This document shows, piece after piece, positions 15,962 through 16,533 of a stretch of DNA of 16,533 nt. The notes beneath the pieces are model-generated. The model was not told the DNA's origin. It did no database searches and saw only the letters and a list, made by a program, of their open reading frames with translations. Location of the stretch: assembly GCA_003452915.1 (NCBI GenBank), contig DMMZ01000010.1:1-16533 (forward strand). Reading direction: 5' to 3'. Position 1 is the stretch's first letter. Each line of letters opens with the position of its first letter. The position numbers and the translations under genes are program-made. This DNA is from Clostridiales bacterium. GTDB lineage: Bacteria > Bacillota > Clostridia > Oscillospirales > CAG-382.

Positions 15962-16533
15962 TTATTCTTTCATTCTGTTTTTACTATGTTGAAGTGCAAC
16001 CTCAAAGAATTCGTCAGCATCAAAGCTGCTTTCTACCGATTCTTTTTTGTCACCTATCTTTACATCCTCAACAGTCTTGAATCCGCTCTCGTACCAGCTT
16101 TTTAAAATTGTATTCATGTATGGGAACTGTACTCTTCCGGTGGCATCAACTGTTTTTTCGTAAGCAGTTTTTATTAGCTCAAAGGGCATATCCCATGTGA
16201 AAAACCATCGGTTTACACATTCGCTTTCTTTTGGAGAAAGCTCACGTTCGCCCATTCCGCATAATTTTCTCAACTTTGCAATATCTGTTTTCGATTTTTC
16301 TTTGCGTGCAAGATGTTGCTCCAACTTTTCGTATGTATCAATACCGTCATCACAAAGACCAAGAGCGGTTTTCATAATATATTGCATACTTAGCTTTTTT
16401 TCCTGCGCACAATATTCCGTAATGCCACAGATAAAATCAGCAGGCATCCTTGTATAATCGTAAAGGTAATATAACGAGTTGTAATCGTTTTTATTTAAAA
16501 GCCTGCCCAATAGATCACCGACCATATCGCATA
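15962..16533 (-). CDS. DnaD-domain replication initiation protein (5' end beyond the right edge)
   Basis: The frame is open to the right edge of the window, so the N-terminus is missing. An ATG at 16523-16525 has no ribosome binding site in the few bases available and is probably internal. Counting from it, two DnaD/DnaB_2-type helical domains are visible: about residues 7-76 (GRLLNKNDYNSLYYLYD start) and 85-152 (GERELSPKESECVNRWF start). The second ends with the family's YxxxIxxxW signature as YMNTILKSW at 136-144. Proteins of this class (DnaD, DnaB of Bacillus) remodel origin DNA and help load the helicase. The direct neighbour downstream is the AAA+ loader, matching the usual clostridial pair. 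Whether a winged-helix domain precedes these repeats cannot be seen. Confidence 0.85.
   Translation of the reverse strand, partial: CDMVGDLLGRLLNKNDYNSLYYLYDYTRMPADFICGITEYCAQEKKLSMQYIMKTALGLCDDGIDTYEKLEQHLARKEKSKTDIAKLRKLCGMGERELSPKESECVNRWFFTWDMPFELIKTAYEKTVDATGRVQFPYMNTILKSWYESGFKTVEDVKIGDKKESVESSFDADEFFEVALQHSKNRMKE

Noticed and set aside
1..16533. CRISPR arrays, tRNA or rRNA genes, insertion sequences, phage genes
   Set aside because: No regularly spaced repeats, tRNA-like cloverleaf ends, rRNA motifs, transposase motifs or phage structural genes were seen in a by-eye reading; covariance searches were not run.

Overview
The window looks like a chromosomal segment of a low-GC, Gram-positive member of the Clostridia, most plausibly an Oscillospiraceae/Ruminococcaceae-type gut or rumen anaerobe. 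This is inferred from clear AGGAGG-like ribosome binding sites, TTG starts, a 57-residue clostridial 2[4Fe-4S] ferredoxin, a DnaD-type replication protein beside a DnaC/DnaI-type helicase loader, a SpoIIIE/FtsK translocase, and a dockerin-bearing surface protein. No taxonomic marker was searched, so the placement is a judgement.

Layout. Positions 1-4116 (minus strand) read, in transcription order, an extracellular solute-binding lipoprotein, the undecaprenyl-diphosphate phosphatase UppP, and the N-terminal 560 residues of an FtsK/SpoIIIE DNA translocase that runs off the left edge. A compact divergent promoter region (4117-4292) carries two sigma-A-type promoters facing opposite ways. Positions 4293-7704 (plus strand) hold a membrane-anchored LytR-CpsA-Psr-like (LCP) protein, an O-acetylhomoserine sulfhydrylase, a small ferredoxin with its own likely promoter, and a TrmN6/YabB-type tRNA adenine methyltransferase.

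Positions 7705-13331 are dominated by one very large gene for a secreted, membrane-anchored subtilisin-like protease of about 1,833 residues. After the S8 catalytic domain come tandem beta-sandwich repeats, a propeller-like region, a bacterial Ig-like domain, a type I dockerin, a cohesin-like domain, two cadherin-like domains and a C-terminal membrane helix. Between the methyltransferase and this protease lies a cluster of three tandem hairpins (7747-7810), which may be a small interspersed repeat or a structured leader.

A bidirectional terminator (13356-13388) separates the protease from minus-strand genes that come back toward it. Nearest are small AT-rich membrane-protein genes (13405-14445), one of which appears split by a -1 frameshift. 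Beyond them is a replication group read right to left: a DnaD-domain protein (cut by the right edge), a DnaC/DnaI-type AAA+ loader and RNase HI.

Most genes are housekeeping: replication (DnaD-like, loader, RNase HI, FtsK), envelope (UppP, LCP-like), sulfur amino acid synthesis and tRNA modification. I see no defence system, phage, transposase, CRISPR array or RNA gene. The least ordinary items are the protease architecture, the hairpin cluster in front of it, and the split membrane gene.
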